A stretch of DNA of 64,000 nt from Pseudevernia furfuracea (Eukaryota > Ascomycota > Lecanoromycetes > Lecanorales > Parmeliaceae), in the NCBI GenBank assembly GCA_022315425.1, contig JAIUPT010000033.1:1364001-1428000 (forward strand). The letters are read 5' to 3'. Each line of letters opens with the position of its first letter. Positions within the stretch are counted from its first letter, which is position 1. The notes beneath the pieces were generated by a model. It made no database searches. It was not told the DNA's origin and worked only from the letters and a program-made list of their open reading frames with translations. Shown here one piece after another: positions 51,042 through 62,794 of the stretch. A program made the translations under genes and the position numbers.

Positions 51042-52269
51042 ATGACTAAGCAAGTCTTGGCGATAAGCCTCCATATTCCATACATAGGCAATCAACTACG
51101 GACATGCTCTGGGTACGCTAGGACGAGTGGCCCCTTATCAACATGTCCACACCTAACTAAAGTCTATCCTCTGCATTCTACTGCCGCTATCTCTTCTCGA
51201 ATCACTTCAATCAGACTTTCCAAGTCAAGAGACGTTAGCGACTCGTTCATTAAGGCCCTCGACCAGGTTATTGGGGCGGTAACTGCAGTAAATTATTTTG
51301 GCGGGCTAATGGGTTTTTTCAAGGGATCTTTAAAGAAGGATACTAAGACTGTGCATGATTTTTTGGACCCCTACATTGACCTAGCTATCAAGGACAGAGA
51401 GAAGTACGCACTAGGTCGGAACGAGGGAGAGCGATACGTCTTCTTGCATGAAATGGTTCAGAGAACCCAAGATCCAGCCCAGATCAGGTCAGAGGTCTTG
51501 CATATACTGCTGGCCGGCAAAGATACAACAGCGAGCTTGTTGAACAACACCTGGTTTGCACTTACAAAGAGACCCGATGTTTGGGCAAACCTTCGTGTCG
51601 AAGTTGACAGCCTGAACGGAGAACAGCCTTCATTTGAAGCGCTCCAAGAGATGAAATATCTCAAGGCGGTCCTGAACGAGTGTAGGTGTACACAACTCGC
51701 AATGAACGACACTACTAACTTGGTATGACATAGCTTTACGTCTGTGGCCGTCGACGCCTATGCTCACTCGTATGGCAAGCACGGACACGGTCTTGCCGGT
51801 GGGCGGTGGCCAGGATGGCGGATCCCCTCTCCTTGTGCAGAAGGGCCAACATGTCGGTTGGTCTCTACACTCCATGCACCGACGCAAAGACCTCTACGGT
51901 GAAGACGCCGATGAATTCAAGCCGGAGCGATGGGAGACTCTACGGCCCGGGTGGAGCTATCTCCCGTTCAGCGGGTGAGTGGTTCCCATGTTCATTGCGC
52001 GATGCGGCCTTTTGTTAACGAAGAACTTAGAGGACCGAGAACCTGTCTTGGACGTCAGTTTTTCCCAAAAGAGTCAATACGACATAGGGAGCGATACTGA
52101 CGGATACTTTTTAGAAAAACTAGCGCTCACCGAAGCAGCCTACGCGACAGTCCGTCTGATGCAAGAATTTCCGACCCTGATAAGCCGTGACCCGGATCCC
52201 TGGCACGAGGGACTCTCGCTCACCCTTGCGGTGGGTAATGGTGTGAACGTGTCAATGGTAGCGGCATAG
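51042..52269 (+). pseudogene. CYP52-like cytochrome P450, 5'-truncated
   Basis: The 3' two thirds of a P450 gene are well preserved over join(..51681, 51734..51974, 52031..52053, 52115..52269), with introns of 52, 56 and 61 bp. Motifs: I-helix LLAGKDTTASLL, ExxR (formed across the first junction, ESLRLWP), FKPERW and the haem loop FSGGPRTCLG. The text around TRMASTDTVLPVGGG and SMHRRKDLYGEDADEF resembles CYP52-type enzymes, which hydroxylate fatty acids or alkanes. Homology begins near 51240. The membrane anchor and about 200 N-terminal residues are missing, replaced by unrelated sequence from the ATG at 51042. A solo LTR lies 650 bp upstream. Confidence 0.8.
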
Positions 52270-52605
52270 TGTGATTTAAACAGAACCTTCATCTGCGACC
52301 GAACCTTCATATAAGGTGACGGCTTGGTACTTTGTATGCGAGTTGGTTCAGATACCGTCCTGCAATCGGTACATTCTTTCCAACAATCACCTGTGATTTG
52401 ATGCTCTTCATCGAAGATTGACGGCGCAAGTGCGGGAAGTTGGAGGCAGAATGGGCTGTTGCCTAGTACGAGGGCGGCGCAGCTTGAGGCAGATTTGTTG
52501 GGATATTTTAATACATCTCATCATAACCAGCACCCTTTCTTTATCCTGTGATCTTCATTCTACACTGTTGATTCTTTTGTCCGATCTTCTCAAGAAACAT
52601 CAAAT

Positions 52606-53245
52606 TTGCTCGTCCTCGAGGGGAAGAACAGTCAAAACCGCTACGGCAACCATGACGAACACCAACAGCTCCACCGCACTCTGCGTATCATCTCCGCCGT
52701 CTCCGCGGCCTTCGGTATCGACATCAACGTCATCACTATGATCGTTGTGAGGCATGGCTTTAACATTAACGGCCCACACACCTTGATGACCGTCGCGTTC
52801 TTGCCCGTAAGTCCTGTGCCCTTGTCAAGGCCGTCCCGACTGACAGAGACAAGCTCGTGCTATTCATCCTCTGAGCGTTCGTCGACATCTATTCCGACCG
52901 CTTATGGAATGGCCGCATTCGCCCGAGGTCCTACGTGCTGGTAGACGGCATCGGCTTCCTAAGCTTCCTTGCCCTTCTCGTCGCGAACGGGATCATGAAC
53001 ACCTTCCGTCGTCGCAGCGGCAGAGTGATCCTGTTGACCTATAACACCCTTCCGTGAATCGTATGCGCGTGAGTGCCCGACCGAGACCCGCCTATCTTAA
53101 CCGGTTGACAGCAAGCTGACAGGGTGCGCATAGAATCTTCCACCTCGTCGTCGTCTCGCGAACCATCCTCCGCCGCTTGAATCTGAACAAAATTCCAAGC
53201 CTTCTCAGACCTCGTACGGTCTGCCGGAATTGCAGTCGCACCTAA
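52606..53245 (+). pseudogene. Multi-span membrane protein gene, two in-frame stops
   Basis: Frames encode a hydrophobic helix (IDINVITMIVVRHGFNI), then LVLFIL-stop-AFVDIYSDRLW, IRPRSYVLVDGIGFLSFLAL and YNTLP-stop-IVCA. After an intron-like segment come IFHLVVVSRTILRRL and a Cys-containing end (TVCRNCSRT, stop at 53243-53245). Both internal stops are TGA where related fungal proteins have Trp (FLWAF, LPWIVC), judged from memory. It is a small membrane protein of unknown function often seen in filamentous fungi. The gene is dead as read. Confidence 0.55.
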
Positions 53246-53327
53246 AACGATCGGACGGGAGGAGTCGCCGGTGTGAGAGACGTCAGCCCTTGGACACTTA
53301 TCATTTCTATCTCCCCGTCCTCAACTT

Positions 53328-54289
53328 TTATGTATCTGCCGTAGCTTTCTCCTGGAATGTTACCGCCTTCTCCAAATCGCTTACATGCTTGTGCCCAGCT
53401 CTCAAAGCACTGAATCGATTGTGGCATCGAGGGAAGATCTGAGCCCAGGTGTGTAGCATTGACTGATACTCCTCCCATAAAACGCAGACACCATCTTGAG
53501 CGGCCGTTCGCGCAATTATCTTGGCGGCATCTGCTAAGCGCTCCTGCCCACAGGCTATCCACATTGGTGGTGCGCCGGACCAACTCACTGCTGCCGCAGG
53601 AGAGATAAGTGGATGGCAAAGCGCCGAATCGTGGCAGTATGGGTCGGTACGAGGCGGATCAGATGGCCAAATGCTATCCTTCGGAAAATCAGGTAGAGCT
53701 GTTGGTGGGACATCACGAAGTATGTCATATTTCCCATTTTCTATCCACGAAGGGAGAGCCTGGGTTTTGTCTCCCTCGACGCTAAGTAGGGTGATTCCAG
53801 CCGGCATCTGGACTGCAACGTTGCGATTGTGGAATCGTATTGTAGGATCCATGATCGTTTGTTTCTTCAGTTCGAGCATTACCTGTATCAAAGAGAGACA
53901 GAGGTTCGCACCAGCACTATCGCCAGCGAGGACAATAGAAGATGCTTCAATAGGATCATGGTATGGGCCTGGAGCTGGATCGAGAAGGCTGAGGTAGACA
54001 AGCATGACATCAAGCAAAGCTGCGGGGAAAGGATACTGTGGGGCGAGTCTATACTGGATTGAGAGACAGCGGGCACCGGTAAGCATTGAGGGCCTAGAAA
54101 CAGTAGGTCGACAGCTTGCAGACCCATTGAGACTATGTTCAACGTTGGCAGAATCAGCATTCATGTAGAATCTGCTTGACTTGGTAGGTGTGTGGGAAAG
54201 ACAAACTAGTGAGCTCCCCCATGAATGTAGAGAATAGTCATTGGAGTCGAAAAGTTTTCCATCAGCTTCGAAAATTTGTACTTGGCGCC
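53328..54289 (-). CDS. Alpha/beta hydrolase (fold-3, HSL-like esterase), 5' end unresolved
   Basis: The main frame (53328-54164) has YRLAPQYPFPAALLD, the nucleophile LAGDSAGANL, an acidic element GQERLADAAK and the likely catalytic His in SMLHTWAQ. The oxyanion HGG box (TILYIHGGAH) lies upstream in another frame at about 54206-54235. Joining it needs an intron of only about 32 bp, which is unusually short, so a small deletion is possible. The upstream exon begins near 54289 after a TAG acceptor; the first exon was not found. Such esterases cleave acyl esters and often appear in polyketide clusters. It converges with the pseudogene at 52606-53245. Confidence 0.65.
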
Positions 54290-54432
54290 CTACATACTAT
54301 TGAGCACTGTGTGCTTCTTTCCTCATATAACCCCACGAGTCAGCCAGTAACAACCTGTCCGGGGAACAATCGTTAAGATCTGTGACGCACTCGAAAGAAG
54401 AGGTTAAATAAACAGGTGCTCTGGCCAACAAC

Positions 54433-55309
54433 ATGGGCACTGCCGCCCCATATTATCGTCCTGAAATTGGACCCCACTTGAGAAAACCGACTCGCTCCCT
54501 CTTCAAATCGTACTGCGATTTGTCAGAGCCAGAGTTAGACTCTCATCTGCATGAAATTGTAGGTCTTCATTTGACCCGGTCGGACGAATCCTTCAAGGCT
54601 GTGCTTAAAATCTACGAAGCGCGATCGTTCGTGGAAGATCCGTGCATACCCATGCATCGGTCAATGGGGTTTTTTGGAGCCAGGCATCTTTCACTCGGAT
54701 GCTTATCCTACGATAGTGGAGCGTCTAAAGCCCGGTCAAACATTCCTAGACATAGGTTGCTGCATGGGCCAAGATTTGCGAAGACTGGCAGTCGATGGAG
54801 CGCCAACCACGAATATGTACGCAACTGACATCGTTGGAGATTTTTGGGAGATTGGCTATGACCTCTTCCGGGATCGGGGTTCCATGAAAGCTCGCTTCAT
54901 CAAAGCGGATATACTTGACACAAATTCGGCTCTGAGAGCTTGGCATGGCAAAATCGATGTTGTGTATGCGGGATCAGTGCTACATCTCTTCGGGTGGGCA
55001 AAGCAGCTTGAAGCTGCGAGGCAGCTCGTACTTTTATCTAAGGTCGGTACAACTGTTCTCGCATGTCAAATTGGTCGTGATGATGCCGAAGAGGTGACTA
55101 GCAAATGGGATGGGAGCACTGCGTTCTATCATAATGTAGAGAGCTTGAAAAAAATGTGGCACATTATTGAAGAAGATACAGGGACCCGCTGGACAGTTAA
55201 TGCTGCGCTTGGAAGTCTGGAAATTGTGAAATTGGAAAGAGAAGATGTTGTCTGGATGAGGCCCGGAACTCAGCTACTTCAATTCTTGTTGATTAGAATC
55301 GAGAATTAG
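54433..55309 (+). CDS. SAM-dependent methyltransferase of fungal secondary metabolism
   Basis: join(54433..54558, 54620..55309), 271 aa. The 61-bp intron (GTAGGT..CTACGAAG) brings HLHEI into frame with RDRSWKIRAYPCIGQWGFL, a pattern typical of small fungal cluster methyltransferases such as those of meroterpenoid pathways (AusD-like). The SAM-binding loop is FLDIGCCMGQDLRRL, followed by DGAP, MYATDIVGDFWEIGYDLF and the acidic FIKADILD. HLFGWAKQLEAARQLVLLS follows. The frame is intact, unlike most of the cluster. Its substrate, possibly a carboxyl or hydroxyl of the PKS product, is inference. Confidence 0.85.
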
Positions 55310-55946
55310 CTGCGACCGGAATGAGTCTTGATTTAAGTATACATTGGCCGTTGTAATCTATGTAGCGAACAGCTTGTTTATCTAAACACAAGAGATGTTA
55401 AGAAAAGATTCAGTACTGGAGAGAAGGAGGTGTTGTGTGGGATCAGATTGTTCACTCCTTCGTGGAGGATGGTATTTCGATTTTCCTTTGGCGGAATTGG
55501 AGTCTCGGGCCTCTACCTGCGGAGGTAATGTGGCTGATGAGTTGGTACTCGTTAACCCGATGTCTGTAGAGGCCGATCATATTATGAAAAATCATTATGA
55601 AAATCGTGGCTAAACCTCCTAGAGTATTATTGCAGCTAATACAATTTGAGCTCTTACCACGACGTAGATTGGCTACAGAATCATTCACCCCTTGAAGGCT
55701 GGAATTTGAATCTAGGAATGTGCAAAGACGCGCTTGAAGTCACTCCTTTGGCAACATGCCTGCTATGTCTACATATGTCTACAGGTTTATTAGATGCTCA
55801 AAACTGATAAATTACGACATGCGCTAGACAAGCGTGTAAACTCAATGCCTAGCGTCCGCAAGCATCGCCAGGTAGCCCTTTCTCCACCACTTGAAGCCTC
55901 CCACTCCTTTACAACAAACAGTCAAGGTATATCCAGCCTGCCCACC
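55310..55946. other. Intergenic, no gene supported
   Basis: Short ORFs on both strands without features. It separates the decayed cluster from housekeeping genes. Confidence 0.4.
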
Positions 55947-56410
55947 ATGTCCGCAGCATACGACCGCGAGCAGTATGTCTACTGCCCTGCCCAGCCCAAT
56001 CCTCCCTCCGCTCCACCTCCTCATACCCCGTCTAACCCACCCAAACCAACAGACAAAACAACTCCCGCCTCTCCGAACTCTCCTCCAAAGTCTCCGCCCT
56101 TCGCGGCGTCACCGTCGACATCTACGACAACGCTCGAGACCAACACGTCATCGACAACAGCGTACGTTCTTCTCCTCCTCCTCCTCCTCCATTTTCGCCT
56201 TCCTACCACCACCCGTTCCGCCGACTGACAGTCTAGTCCGATGTCTTCTCCTCAATGACAACCTCGATAAAAGGCTCCGCGGGCCGGCTGGGGCGGATGG
56301 CGCAGCAGGGGAACAAAGTTGCTATATTCAAATTGGCCGGGATCATCATTGGTGTGGTGGTTGTGGTGTGGTGGGGTTTGAGCTTTGTGTTCCGGTCGAA
56401 GAAGGCTTGA
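55947..56410 (+). CDS. SFT1: SFT1/BET1-type Golgi Qc-SNARE
   Basis: join(55947..55972, 56053..56161, 56237..56410), 102 aa. Introns are 80 bp (GTATGT..CTAAC..CAACAG) and 75 bp (GTACGT..TCTAG). The short N-terminus leads into a SNARE helix with NSRLSELSSKVSALRGVTVD, IYDNARDQHVIDNS and SDVFSSMTTSIKGSAGRL. A C-terminal membrane anchor (AIFKLAGIIIGVVVVVWWGL) and a basic end follow. The ALRGVT(V/I)DIYDNARDQ text and the short length fit the Sft1/Bet1-like Q-SNAREs of intra-Golgi traffic. BET1 itself is an alternative. The gene is intact and probably essential. Confidence 0.85.
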
Positions 56411-56914
56411 TGTGATAGTCTCGTGTCAGGTATCCTAGGAAGAGGGAAGGCATGCGGCCAGGGGAGAGGGGCACCCCTGAGAAGGGATGTTTTGGGGGAC
56501 CAGAAAAGAGACGGCAAATGTGATACGATAGCTCCGGCATGGTTGCAATTCTGGAAACTTAGACGTGAGTGTGAAGCTATTGGCGGTTTCTATATTTCTG
56601 AAATAGCGCTAATGCCTTGAAGCTCTCTTAGTTGTCCTATGGGGATCCTGTGGTCTAGCTGGAATCTTGCGTCGCAGAGGCATAACGTGGGATTGGAGAA
56701 GTGTCGTTGGTGTACTAGTAAAGGGTTCGGCATAGTTCAATACGTTTTTGCATACCTGTATATCTAGAGAGTAATTGAAAGGCACTTTCGTTCGCTCCTG
56801 ATATTATGCTAGCATGTCATTGTTCACTCATGCTGAACTTCGTCTACCATAACCACTTGTGTACGTCCTCTAACGGCCTCAAATGCTCGTTTTTTTCCCT
56901 TGAATGTCAAACCT
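56411..56914. other. 3' regions of the SNARE and ArfGAP genes
   Basis: Convergent genes. No further coding signal. Confidence 0.4.
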
Positions 56915-59006
56915 TCACTCCCAGACATTCGAGAATAAATCCTCACTAGCACCGCCAAATCCACCTCCACCAGCAGGTTTGTTTTGTACAGGCGGTGGAT
57001 TGCTTGCTGCAGGAGTTACAGGCGCAGCGCTGCTCCAGCCGCCGAAGTCTTCATCAATCGCAACTTTTGGAGTAGGCTGCGAAGTGCTGCCAAAACCGCT
57101 GCCAAACGCCGATGATTGGGTATTCGAAGCAGCAGGCGTACCGCCCCAAGCAGAGAAGTCGGTGGACATCGGGATTGATGGGTTTCGAGCAGGGGTAACA
57201 GGTTTGGGCTTTGGAGCCGTTGTGGTGGCGGAAGGTTCAGGAGTGGCCCATGCGTCACTAGAGCCCCAAGCATCGTTGTTGTTCGCGAAGCTGGAGAATG
57301 AGTTAGCATTAGCAGGTTGGACGGATGCTGCTGGTTTTGGAGCGGGTTGTGAAGGAGCAGCAGGCGCAGAGAGGTTGAAGGCTGAATTGGACGGTGCGGA
57401 CGCTGGAGCTGGAGCCGGAGGTTTCTTAGGAGCAGCCCTGGGTGGAGTTGGTTCGGAGAAGTCAAAAAGGTCATTTGAGGCACTAGTCGTGGCTGGCTTG
57501 GTTGATGCAGGGACTGAGGGAGATGCAAAGCTGAAGTCCCCAAAATCATTGGAAGCACTTGGGGCGAGATTAGCTTGGGGTGCTTGCGGAGGTTTCAATG
57601 CGATTGCTGGTTTTGAAGCTAGCCTCGGACTTGCGTCAAAGAAGCCTCCACCGCTTAGAGGTGGAGACGTGACTTGCGGTGCTGCGACAGATGATCGCTG
57701 AGTGGCTGCGTTGTTGAAGCTTGCGAAAGGGTCAGATTTGGGTTGCTGCTGGGGCTTCGTTGCTGATGTTGATGCTGGAGGATTGAAATTCAACCCGCTA
57801 AAGGCATCATCTAAGCCGCCAAAGCTAGACTGTTGTTGAGCTACTGGTGATTGGATACCTCCGAACGATGGCTGCCTTTGAGACTGTGGTGGAGGTTGAG
57901 GCTTGGGAGCTGAAGCGTATAAGGAGAGAATAGATTGCTTCAGGTCAGGTCTCGAAGGAACTGCTGAACCAGATGGTGTCGACGCTGAGCTTGATGGCCT
58001 GCCAGACGTCGCAGACGGTGGGCCACCAAAGAAGTCAAGACCAAGCAACGAGTCTGCAGCTTTGGCTTGCTTGGGTGGGGCGGAGTCCTTTGGAGGTGCG
58101 GATCGACCAGGGACGTCTGTCGTACTCGGTCTGGCAGGCAGCTCTGGTACATCGCCGAACAGATCAACAGGAGGGGCTGCCTTCGGCGCAGGAATGATCG
58201 GTTGACTGGAGGCTGACGAAGCCCGCTGAGACGTTCCTCGTTCCAGTTGAGCCTTCTCTTTTACAAGGGTGAGAGGCTAGAATTTGGTTGTCAGCTTCGA
58301 TTTAACATGGCATGGCCCGAGACTACCTACCACATCATCGTCCCCTTCTGCGTCTAGTGTGGCTGGGTCTGGTATTGGTCCATCCATCACCCATCGCTTG
58401 GACTCGTATTTGGTTCGTATGAAGTTCTCTATCTTCCTGGAAGCATTTCAGCAATCCGTGTAGCCCAGGGTAATTGCTGACTTACCCGTCAGAAGGTACG
58501 TGACCGGCTGCCAATTTAGCCTCCCAGTACCTATTCATGTCAGAATTCTAACTATGACTTTTCCTAGCTATATCCGACTGACTTGTTCGCCCTTGAGTTT
58601 CCCCACCGTAGTACGCTCTGTAGCTGCTCGTCCGTCCAGGCATCCAGGTCCACAGACTTCACCCGACTAATATGCGTGCCCATTCCGCGATGTATGCCAG
58701 AACATCTTCAATACATCAGTATACATGCTGCATCTTCCCGAAGCTCTCCGATCGTGTCATACCGTATGCACACAAAGACTCCCAGGTTCCAGCTTGCCCA
58801 TCTTGGATCTGAGAGAGAAAATTATTTCAGCTTCTCCAAGGACACGGAAGTTGTGGAAGCTGGCCCACAGACATGCCTGACTTACGCTTATTCCTTTTGC
58901 AATCGGCGCAGCTCTTGTTGCCTTCAAGCTTGAGGAGGGTCTTGATAGTCTGCTGGTTCTGCGCAGCTCGCTCCGCGGCCGCACTAGGCGGGACTCTTCT
59001 CGACAT
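56915..59006 (-). CDS. ArfGAP-domain protein (SMAP/Gts1/Age2-like)
   Basis: complement(join(56915..58276, 58331..58436, 58486..58530, 58583..58705, 58763..58808, 58886..59006)), 600 aa; all five introns have canonical ends and frames close. The N-terminal zinc finger has CADC and CIRC with the expected spacing, followed by the catalytic-Arg region SGIHRGMGTHISRVKSVDLD and WGNSRANKYWEA. These activate GTP hydrolysis on Arf GTPases in vesicle formation. The long C-terminus is Ser/Pro/Ala-rich with many DFG, DLFDF and WG-type motifs (NDFGDFSFA, NDLFDF, DAWG, EDLFSNVWE), as expected for a clathrin/adaptor-binding tail. Intact and conserved. Confidence 0.92.
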
Positions 59007-61009
59007 CGCTATAGTCGTTCAGTCAAGAAACTTTTGTTGCAGGTATGAGCCAGAAGTGAGTCGTGCTCCATTCACGTGAATACTGACTTTGAAGATTGTC
59101 TTGGGAGGAATTGGTTCATACTTTATGTACACAAGTCGGTAGGGCTAAGATTTGATGCCAAGAAGACAGAAATCTGCCCCGACCTCACCCCCGATCGGGT
59201 ATTGGGTGAGCGCCGCCCTATGGTCGCGCGACCTGGGTGATCGTCGCGCGAAGGAGGGTGATCCTGGGTGACTGCGCCCCTCGCGTGGGTGAGCTGCTGC
59301 CTCGTTCCGCGGTTATCAGAAACCATTACGTTACTCTTTTGCAACCAGGTGAGCGGTTTGCTAGGGATCTGCAGTGGTTAGACCGACGGCGGAGCAACCA
59401 GAACTGTCCTTCGAGCGCGTTTCTACTGGAAAAGCGGCGACGCGAGAGAGGAGATCTAACATCAGCTTCATTCCCTCAAACTCTTCCAAACCATCCCTCC
59501 TGTCTTCCTCAACACTCTGAATTTCTGCCCTTTTCATGCGAATGGAAGTCTCTTTCCTTTACATGCGTTCCTTTATCGCTCGTGGAGCTTGAGCTTCAAT
59601 CGGCTCCTCTATTCCACTCCACGCTATACAGCTGCGTCGATCGCTGTCAGCTCCAACATTGCCGATCTCAGTCAACATCGACCATTACAATCATGATCTT
59701 TCGTGCTTCAGCTTTCATCTTCTTTACTGGCACATTCCGCAAATCTCCTAACAGTCCTTGTTCTCCGCTTTCTCGATCTCCCTCTCCTCACCCTTGCCTC
59801 TCCTCCGCGTCCCGACGTTTCGCCGTTGCGCTTCAGCTAGCGTTCCTGGCGGGCTGACTGGTTTACATAATCACCCTCCTGCGAGCTATAGGCGATCAAT
59901 ATAGCGATGAGGAGGGTACCAGCGCAGTGCAGCCCGGGTCGAAGCCACTATTCTCGCGAAGAAAGGAAAGGAACCGGGTTTGCAAGTCAGAGAGACCTCA
60001 GTGGATAACCTTATACAGCGTACAGTATATACAACCCTCTTCTTGCCGCATCTTCCTACCTTGTATTTCCTTTCCAGGTTTCCTAACTAAAAAAAAGGTC
60101 AGGTTATCTTTGCACTTATGTCGTACAATGGCCGTTGTTAATACAGATTCCGTTGATTTTAATCAGTTTCCGACCAAGGCAGCCCACAGCTTCCAACCGC
60201 CAACATTCCCAATGATACCAATACTAATACCTTGTGTTGATTCAGATGATCCAGCTTCTACAAGAAGAACGAACATTCTATGTCAAATCACCTCCAGAGC
60301 ATAACACCATCCTCTCGTCGACGCACGACAAAGTAACGTGCGAGTCAAGTAATGCATGTCTCAAAGATATCAAGCCCAGCTTATAAATCACCATGGATAA
60401 GGTAATTAAGTGGAACGATAAAGAGGCGGAGCGGATGACAAAGAAGAGGAGAAACCATCGATAAAAGAGAAATTAAGCAAGAGCGCAGGAGACCCCATAA
60501 GCAAAATTCGGATCCGTGGAACTGACAGGTCCCGACCCCGCCCCCGAATTACTGCAAACCTGGAGGGAGAAGAAGATCTCAAAAGGTACGCGTTAAGTTA
60601 GGAAATCTCCATCCGCTACCGCCTCGTTTTCTTCTGACCTCGCAGGCATATAAGCGTAAAGCACGAGAAGGCATTTTCGACAGATAGTGCACTTTCATGC
60701 CTTCATTTCATCTTATGCTCTGCTCTGAATAAGGCAGGCCTTGCATTGATTGACAGTAATTCCATGGCGGTTGGATAGAGGCGTTATGTTAAAGGCTTTC
60801 CATATAAATCAGTGTAAATCACCTCAATCGATCCTCACAAGAGAAGAGACGTCCGTATAATAGACACGTGATTGTCTGTATATCAAATGTTTTACTTTCA
60901 GTTCTGGAGAGATCACATAAAATGCTCACAACTTCTAACGATTAATACATGACTAAGACTTACGCTTTCCTTTGTGCATCCGTCTCCGCCATCGTGCTCT
61001 GAGCTTTAT
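59007..61009. other. Intergenic with a G-rich repeated stretch
   Basis: No gene supported. At 59180-59295 the motif GGGTGA(G/T/C) recurs about six times among CGCGCG-rich sequence. Short ORFs at 59237-59857 and 59927-60304 have no domain. Confidence 0.35.
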
Positions 61010-62340
61010 AAAGAACACCCTAGTTGTTGACAGTGTGGATGTATGCTCAGGGCCCCATGCTTTCTCCCTTCCCTCCAGTGCCCGCTGGTACATCTTCTCC
61101 GCCTCAGCCATCTTGCCCTGATCATCCTAGAGATCGCCCAGATTATGAAAAGCATCATTAGATCCGGAATGTCCATTTTCTTCTGGAGTATCTAACTTCC
61201 GGAGGTATCGTATACATCGATCTGCAAGGGGAAGTAGTCGCTGCTGTGTGAGCCAGTACTCCGGTTCTGACTGACTAGGCACCGCAGAACCGACGATAGT
61301 AACAGCCAGTAAAATGTTATCCACTTGGCCGCGACTAATAGACTCCGTACACCAGTCGTGAACCACAGGATGGATTGAGTAGCTCTCAATGCGCTCATGT
61401 GACTCGATCAAAGAATAGGCAAGTAATGCTCTCATAACCTCATTGACGCTGATTTCGCTCTCGACTAGATCTCTTAGCCATGAGTATTTGTAGAATTTGT
61501 GCCTTCCGCAAGAGAGCAGCTCATACCACATATCCTGGTGATCGAGATATGCCCATAGCTGAAGGAACTTTGCCGCCGATGGATTATCTTGCCTGATACG
61601 TTCGTAGCAGATCATCCACGTCGTCTGGATAGACCCGTTTGCGTAGTCACGGAGGTGAGGAACCTTCTCTACCAGTTCGGACCACGAGATTCCATATAGT
61701 TTCAGGTACTTCGGACAGCTCGTGCCAGTCTCGCGTATGTACTTACCGGCCTGAACGAGAGCTAAGGGAAGATAGCCTAGTCTTGTTGCCAGCTTGCTTG
61801 GATCTAATGAGCTAATTAACTTTGCACTCTTTGAAGACTCGTAAAGAGTAATTTCGTACCCTTTGAAGAAGGTATCAGGCCCGAGTGACTACAGAGAAGC
61901 TTGAGTGCCTGCTCAAGATCCAGCCTTCCCACTTTGGTCGATGTCCCGACTTCGGTTAGGGAGTGAAGGCGAGTGGTAATAAGTAAAGAGCCATGGTCAG
62001 CGGGTGGAAAGAACGATGACATGTGGTAGGCCTGCGGGTCCTTATTATCCGGCTGACATTCTCGATCGACATTATCAATGACCATAAGCCACTGGCGAAT
62101 TCCTCTTAAGAGCTAGCCATCTCGGAACAGCACTTCCTTCCGCTTCCACGTCCGGAGCATGTGAAGTCCCGCCGACTAAAGGTTCCAGTGGACGACAGGT
62201 GGGTATATGCTTTCCAAACGCGGCAAGACTTTGCAAGAGCGTGTCTTTACTATTACCATTCAGCCACAGTATCGCAGTGCGAGGCAGAAGAAGCGGCAAA
62301 ATCTGAGGCAAGAGATCCAGTATGGAGGTGACAAGCATCA
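61010..62340 (-). pseudogene. NB-ARC/TPR (STAND) protein gene, broken
   Basis: Minus-strand fragments: AILWLNGNSKDTLLQSLAAF; MVIDNVDRE (Walker B-like); HGSLLITTRLHSL (RNBS-B-like); LGYLPLALVQAGKYIRETGT (GLPL-like); WLRDLVESEISVNEVMRALL, YSIHPVVHDWC, and a tetratricopeptide repeat at the end (GKMAEAEKMYQRALEGREKA). This is the order of fungal NB-ARC/TPR immune-type proteins. No P-loop was found upstream. Lesions: frame changes after LCSHSGLIP near 61870 and after AYGH near 62075, and a TAG at 61127-61129 where the family has LY. It is decayed and lacks its N-terminal effector domain. Confidence 0.75.
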
Positions 62341-62794
62341 GTAATAAATACGTGCCCTATGGAGGCTCATAGGGATGCCAGTCCCTCTCGTCTCTCACGG
62401 ACGAGCAAAAGGTTCGGTGAGGGCTGCTATCACCAATGGCCCAGCTGCGAAGCCGAGGAGGTATATTGAAACCACGAGAGACCCAAGCTCGTCATTTGTT
62501 GAGTGAAATTGGGCCATGATCTGCGGTATTCCTGTAGCGAGGATAGATGACCCTAGAGGACTGCCGGTAGAAGAACAGCTGTCAATTCTGGTGAGGTTGG
62601 CTTGGCTGAGAATTGATGACGGAATGTTGCCTTGCTACAATGTTTCCTTTATCAACCAGGCGAATCAGCAACAGTCTAAAAACTCCTCTTCTCCTCGACC
62701 GCAATGAATACATTATTTCTGGGGATCTCAATTAGGGATCGACCTCGCGACTTCTTCCTGAGCTTTCACGGTGCTATTGGAAATTCTTACTAGG

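Noticed and set aside
57016..57558. Long minus-strand ORF of 180 codons in another frame of the ArfGAP tail
   Set aside because: It is a shadow of the Pro/Ser/Ala-rich low-complexity coding sequence of the ArfGAP gene.
56904..57701. Plus-strand ORF of 265 codons opposite the ArfGAP C-terminus
   Set aside because: Gly/Ala-rich antisense of the same low-complexity region; no start context or domain.
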